Source: PALSA-505 sp963762615 (GTDB taxonomy: Bacteria; Actinomycetota; Actinomycetes; Streptosporangiales; Streptosporangiaceae). From it: a stretch of DNA of 64,000 bases. The stretch covers positions 11,227-75,226 of the forward strand of contig CAVXLG010000001.1 in the NCBI GenBank assembly GCA_963762615.1, in the 5' to 3' direction. Position numbers and translations under genes: made by a program. Below, in pieces: positions 60,145-64,000 of this stretch. The notes beneath the pieces are model-generated. The model was not told where the DNA came from and searched no databases. It saw only the letters and a list, made by a program, of their open reading frames with translations. Position 1 is the stretch's first letter; the number at the start of each line of letters is the position of its first letter.

Positions 60145-62688
60145 TTGACTGAGCTGGACACGGGTGCGCCGGCCGGCGGTGACCGCACCGAGCCCGTAGA
60201 CATCCAGATCGAGATGCAGCGCAGCTATATCGACTACGCGATGTCGGTGATCGTCGGGCGCGCGCTGCCCGACGTCAGGGACGGCCTCAAGCCGGTGCAC
60301 GTCCGCATCCTGTACGCGATGTACGACGGCGGCTTCCGGCCGGACCGGTCGTTCTTCAAGTGCGCGCGCGTCGTCGGCGAGGTGATGGGCCAGTACCACC
60401 CGCACGGCGACAGCGCGCTCTATGACGCGCTGGTCCGGATGGCCCAGCCGTGGTCGATGCGCTACCCGCTGATCGACAGCCAGGGCAACTTCGGCTCGCC
60501 GGGCAACGACCCGCCGGCCGCCATGCGCTACACCGAGTGCAAGCTCGCGCCGCTGGCCATGGAGATGCTGCGGGACATCGACACCAAGGCGGTCGTCAAC
60601 TTCCGGGACAACTACGACGGCCGCTCGCAGGAGCCCGTCGTGCTGCCGGCCCGCTTCCCCAACCTGCTGGTCAACGGCTCGGAGGGGATCGCGGTCGGCA
60701 TGGCCACCAAGATCCCGCCGCACAACCTGCGCGAGGTCGGAGCTGGGGTCCAGTGGTACCTGGACAACTACGAGGCCACCGACGAAGAACTGCTCGACGC
60801 GCTGATCGAGCGGATCCCCGGCCCGGATTTCCCCACCGCCGCGCAGATCGTCGGCCGGCGCGGCATCAGGGATGCCTACCGGACCGGCCGCGGCTCGATC
60901 ACCATGCGCGCGGTGGTCGAGGTCGAGGAGGACATCAAGGGCCGCGCCTGCCTGGTCGTCACCGAGCTGCCCTACCAGGTCAACCCGGACAACCTGGCGC
61001 TGAAGATCGCTGAGCTGGTGAAGGACGGCCGGATCAGCGGCATCGCCGACGTCCGGGACGAGTCCAGCAACCGGGCCGGGCAGCGGCTGGTCATCGTGCT
61101 GAAGCGGGACGCGGTCGCCAAGGTCGTGCTGAACAACCTGTACAAGCACACCCAGCTGCAGGACACGTTCGGCGCGAACATGCTCGCCCTGGTCGATGAG
61201 GTGCCGCGCACGCTGCGCCTGGACCAGATGATCAGGTACTGGGTCACCCACCAGATCGACGTGATCGTCCGGCGCACCAGCTACCTGCTCAGCAGGGCGC
61301 AGGAGCGGGCGCACGTCCTGCGCGGGCTGCTCAAGGCCATCGAGCGCATCGACGAGGTGATCGCGCTGATCAGGGCGAGCGCCTCGGCCGCCGAGGCGCA
61401 GCAGGGCCTGATGGAACTGCTCGAGATCGACGAGATCCAGGCGCGCGCCATCCTCGACATGCAGCTGCGCAAGCTCGCTGCGCTCGAGCGGCAGCAGCTC
61501 ATCGACGAGTTCGACGAGCTGGCCAGGAGGATCGCCGACTACGAGGACATCCTGGCCCGGCCGGAACGGCAGCGGGAGATCGTCTCGACCGAGCTCGGCG
61601 AGATCGTCGGCAAGTACGGCGATGACCGGCGGACGGAGATCATCGCCTACGACGGCGACATGTCCGACGAGGATCTGATCGCCGAGGAGGACGTGGTCGT
61701 CACGATCACCCGCGGCGGCTACGCGAAGCGGACGAAGACCGACCTGTACCGGGCCCAGCGGCGCGGCGGCAAGGGGGTGCGCGGCGCGCAGCTGCGCACC
61801 GACGACATCGTGGGGCACTTCTTCGTCACCACGACGCATCACTGGATCCTGTTCTTCACCAACAAGGGCCGGGTCTACCGGGCCAAGGCGTACGAGCTGC
61901 CGGACGCGGGGCGGGACGCCCGCGGCCAGCATGTCGCCAACCTGCTCGCCTTCCAGCCCGACGAGGAGATCGCCGAGGTGCTGGCGCTGCGCGACTACAC
62001 CGTCGCGCCGTACCTCGTGCTGGCCACCAGGTCCGGGCTGGTGAAGAAGTCCAGGCTGACCGACTTCGACTCGCCGAGGACGGGCGGCATCATCGCCATC
62101 AGCCTGCGCGAGGACGACGAGGTGATCGCGGCCCGCCTGGTCTCGCCCGACGAGGACCTGCTGCTGCTGAGCAGGCATGCCCAGGCGATCAGGTTCCGGG
62201 CCAGCGACGATTCGCTGCGACCGATGGGCCGGGTCACCTCGGGCGTGATCGGGATGCGGTTTGTCGACGGCGATGAGCTACTGGACATGCACGTAGTGCG
62301 AGATGACGAGGACGTGCTGGTCGCTACAGGTGGCGGTTTTGCAAAGCGCACCCCGGCGGAGCAGTATCCGCTACAGAATCGGGGAGGTAGGGGCGTGCTC
62401 ACCGCGCGGATCACCGAGTCGCGGGGCGAGCTGGTCGGCGCGCTGATGACCAGGCCGGAGGACGAGGTATTCGCGATCACGTCCGCCGGCGGGGTGATCA
62501 GAACCCGGGCCGGCGAGGTGAAGCTCTCGGGCAGGCAGACCATGGGGGTCCGGCTGATGAACCTGGGACCGGGTGACAGCGTGGTGGGGATCGCCCGCAA
62601 CGCCGAATCACTGGAAGAGGTCGCCGACGAGACGCCTGACGAACCCGGGAGCGAGGACAACGAAATGGCCGGTGGGGACGTCTCATGA
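60145..62688 (+). CDS. gyrA: DNA gyrase subunit A
   Basis: An 847-residue GyrA that breaks and rejoins DNA. The quinolone-resistance region reads YHPHGDSALYDALVRMAQPW, with the Ser and Asp of the sensitive form. The catalytic Tyr is in AAMRYTECKLAPLAMEML. The GyrA box region RGGKGVRGAQL and the six-bladed C-terminal domain (repeated GGxxKRT-type strands) are present. The start is TTG 60145 after CCAGGA. The stop overlaps the next gene as ATGA. Confidence 0.96.
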   Translation: MTELDTGAPAGGDRTEPVDIQIEMQRSYIDYAMSVIVGRALPDVRDGLKPVHVRILYAMYDGGFRPDRSFFKCARVVGEVMGQYHPHGDSALYDALVRMAQPWSMRYPLIDSQGNFGSPGNDPPAAMRYTECKLAPLAMEMLRDIDTKAVVNFRDNYDGRSQEPVVLPARFPNLLVNGSEGIAVGMATKIPPHNLREVGAGVQWYLDNYEATDEELLDALIERIPGPDFPTAAQIVGRRGIRDAYRTGRGSITMRAVVEVEEDIKGRACLVVTELPYQVNPDNLALKIAELVKDGRISGIADVRDESSNRAGQRLVIVLKRDAVAKVVLNNLYKHTQLQDTFGANMLALVDEVPRTLRLDQMIRYWVTHQIDVIVRRTSYLLSRAQERAHVLRGLLKAIERIDEVIALIRASASAAEAQQGLMELLEIDEIQARAILDMQLRKLAALERQQLIDEFDELARRIADYEDILARPERQREIVSTELGEIVGKYGDDRRTEIIAYDGDMSDEDLIAEEDVVVTITRGGYAKRTKTDLYRAQRRGGKGVRGAQLRTDDIVGHFFVTTTHHWILFFTNKGRVYRAKAYELPDAGRDARGQHVANLLAFQPDEEIAEVLALRDYTVAPYLVLATRSGLVKKSRLTDFDSPRTGGIIAISLREDDEVIAARLVSPDEDLLLLSRHAQAIRFRASDDSLRPMGRVTSGVIGMRFVDGDELLDMHVVRDDEDVLVATGGGFAKRTPAEQYPLQNRGGRGVLTARITESRGELVGALMTRPEDEVFAITSAGGVIRTRAGEVKLSGRQTMGVRLMNLGPGDSVVGIARNAESLEEVADETPDEPGSEDNEMAGGDVS

Positions 62689-63848
62689 GTATGCGCGAGA
62701 GCGGAAGTGACACGTGGCCGCGTTTCGCGGCGTTTCCCGGGGATAACCTCGATCTAGGAAACGTTCCGGAGGAGAGTGACGTGGATCACGACACGGAACC
62801 ACCGTCCTGGCTGTCCGGGGCGGCTGCGGTCGGCACCGGAGCCGATCCGCCCGACCCGGACCAGGGGACCGAAGACGAGCACCAAAGGCAGCCCTCGTCC
62901 GCCGATGCCACCGTGGCCGACGACGGCACCGCGGCGCCCGGGTTCAGCGGCACCCCCCTGCCCGGCTCCGGATTCGGTCCGGCACCCGCCGACGCCCTGG
63001 GCTACGATGACGGCCCGGGCTTCGACAACGCGCCGGGCTTCGACAGCCCTCCGGGCTTCGGGGATGCCCCCGACCCGGGCCCCGGGCTCGGAGCCGGCCA
63101 GGGTGCGGATGCTTACGGCCACCCGGCCGCTCCCGGCCTGAGCGACCCGGCCGAGCCCGCCCCCGGCTACGGTCACGCGCAGCAGGGTGATTACGCCGGC
63201 GAGTACCCGGGCCAGTACGCCAGCCCCTACCAGGGCAGCGGGTTCGGCGCCGCCCCGGCCGGGAATTCGTTCGGCCCCCCCTCGGCCGGCCCGGTGTACG
63301 GCGGGGCGGCCGCGGCCGCCGGTTACACCGTCGGGCAAGAGAACGGGCTCGGGCCCCGGGACCAGGCTCTGCCGTTCCAGGCGCAGTACCCGCCGCCTCA
63401 GCAGCCCAAGTCCAGGGTGACCGCCTCGCTGCGGGCCGTCAGGCGGCGCAAGCCGTCGTCCAGGCGGGCCGCCCGGCAGGGCCGGCAGGCCCAGCTGACC
63501 GTGGCCAGGGTGGAGCCCTGGTCGGTGATGAAGTTCAGCTTCGTCATCTCGCTGGTCGCGTTCATCGTGCTGTTCGTCGCGGTAGCCGTGCTCTACGCCG
63601 TGCTGTCCGGCCTCGGCGTGTTCGACGCGCTGCAGCGGACCGTGCAGAGCATCACGTCAAGCCAGAGCCAGTCGGGCTTCAACCTGGGGCATTACCTGTC
63701 CGCGTCGCGCGTGCTGGGCTACACCGGCCTGCTGGGTGCGGTCAACGTCGTGCTCATCACCGCGATTTCCACGGTCGGCTCGGTGCTCTACAACATCACC
63801 GCCGACCTGGCCGGCGGCGTCGAGGTCACGCTGAAGGAGACCGACTGA
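62685..63848 (+). CDS. DUF3566 membrane protein
   Basis: A 387-residue protein: about 250 disordered Gly/Pro/Asp/Ala-rich residues, a basic patch (AVRRRKPSSRRAARQGRQ), then the DUF3566 domain with two membrane helices (FSFVISLVAFIVLFVAVAVLYAVL and LGYTGLLGAVNVVLITAISTVGSVLY). Members sit directly after gyrA in actinobacteria and the mycobacterial counterpart has been linked to cell division and wall synthesis. ATG 62685 overlaps the gyrA stop. tRNA-Ile follows. Confidence 0.9.
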   Translation: MSMRESGSDTWPRFAAFPGDNLDLGNVPEESDVDHDTEPPSWLSGAAAVGTGADPPDPDQGTEDEHQRQPSSADATVADDGTAAPGFSGTPLPGSGFGPAPADALGYDDGPGFDNAPGFDSPPGFGDAPDPGPGLGAGQGADAYGHPAAPGLSDPAEPAPGYGHAQQGDYAGEYPGQYASPYQGSGFGAAPAGNSFGPPSAGPVYGGAAAAAGYTVGQENGLGPRDQALPFQAQYPPPQQPKSRVTASLRAVRRRKPSSRRAARQGRQAQLTVARVEPWSVMKFSFVISLVAFIVLFVAVAVLYAVLSGLGVFDALQRTVQSITSSQSQSGFNLGHYLSASRVLGYTGLLGAVNVVLITAISTVGSVLYNITADLAGGVEVTLKETD

Positions 63849-63916
63849 CCCGGGGCGCCCCCGGATGCGGTAGCCTTTCCCGGCGTGCTTCTTCGCGCCC
63901 GTAGCGCGACGCGCAC

Positions 63917-63991
63917 GGGCCTGTAGCTCAGCTCGGTTAGAGCGCTTCCCTGATAAGGAAGAGGTCCCTGGTTCAAGTCCAGGCAGGCCCA
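63917..63991 (+). tRNA. tRNA-Ile (GAT)
   Basis: A complete cloverleaf: acceptor GGGCCTG/CAGGCCC, D stem GCTC/GAGC, anticodon stem CTTCC/GGAAG with loop CTGATAA (anticodon GAT), T stem CCTGG/CCAGG. CCA is not encoded (ACCC follows). This tRNA after gyrA and the DUF3566 gene is typical of actinobacteria. Confidence 0.96.
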
Positions 63992-64000
63992 CCCAGGTCA

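Noticed and set aside
60385..60470. Quinolone-resistance change in GyrA
   Set aside because: The region reads GDSALYDALV with the Ser and Asp of the sensitive form; no resistance substitution is seen.

Overview
The window is high-GC DNA (about 70% G+C by eye) from an actinomycete. The evidence is the gene order rpmH-rnpA-yidD-yidC-jag-rsmG-parB-parA on one side and dnaA-dnaN-recF-dciA-gyrB-gyrA on the other, with TANNNT leaderless promoters, many GTG starts, ino1 under a PadR regulator, murJ next to a pseudokinase, and the rpsF-ssb-rpsR-rplI-dnaB block. The order resembles Streptomyces and Streptosporangiales; the genus cannot be fixed from sequence alone.

Layout. 1-7564: right-hand part of an actinomycete integrative and conjugative element (AICE) carrying a HAD protein, a GntR regulator, a Pra-like activator, two small unknown proteins, a TraB/FtsK DNA pump, a 54-residue zinc-ribbon protein, a RepSA-type HUH initiator, excisionase and tyrosine integrase, ending at the 3' end of a tRNA-Arg gene. 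Its left end lies outside the window. 7778-13430: accessory genes (AhpD-like protein, YciI plus ECF42 sigma factor, GNAT, glycolipid-binding protein, BKACE enzyme, a decayed FAD oxidase). 13428-20040: dnaB with two inteins, then rplI, rpsR, ssb and rpsF on the minus strand. 20305-31655: nfo, a GT87 membrane protein, a class A PBP, DUF5318, PadR and ino1, an MFS transporter and cca. 31824-42648: YbaK, DUF6049, MurJ, pseudokinase, SigM and anti-sigma, trxB, trxA, GNAT. 42807-46223: aminotransferase, D-Ala-D-Ala ligase-like protein, threonine aldolase. 46483-63991: chromosome partition and origin region with parS, dnaA, oriC, gyrase, a DUF3566 protein and tRNA-Ile.

Two things stand out. DnaB carries a 508-residue intein in its Walker A loop that begins with Ala and has the W-C-T signature of class 3 inteins, with two Cys4 modules inside its endonuclease, and a second 425-residue Cys1 intein further on whose endonuclease has lost one catalytic Asp. 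Second, rpsF, ssb, rnpA, dnaA and dciA all need a +1 frame change to give normal proteins, and a PBP and the SigM anti-sigma need a change of opposite sign. Uncorrected assembly indels are the simplest explanation, but the positions are listed so that this can be tested.

The working units are: element maintenance and transfer (1-7564); replisome and ribosome genes (13-20 kb and 52-63 kb); cell-envelope genes (PBP, GT87, MurJ, pseudokinase, Ddl-like, YidC); redox control (SigM, anti-sigma, thioredoxin system); and segregation (ParA, ParB, parS).
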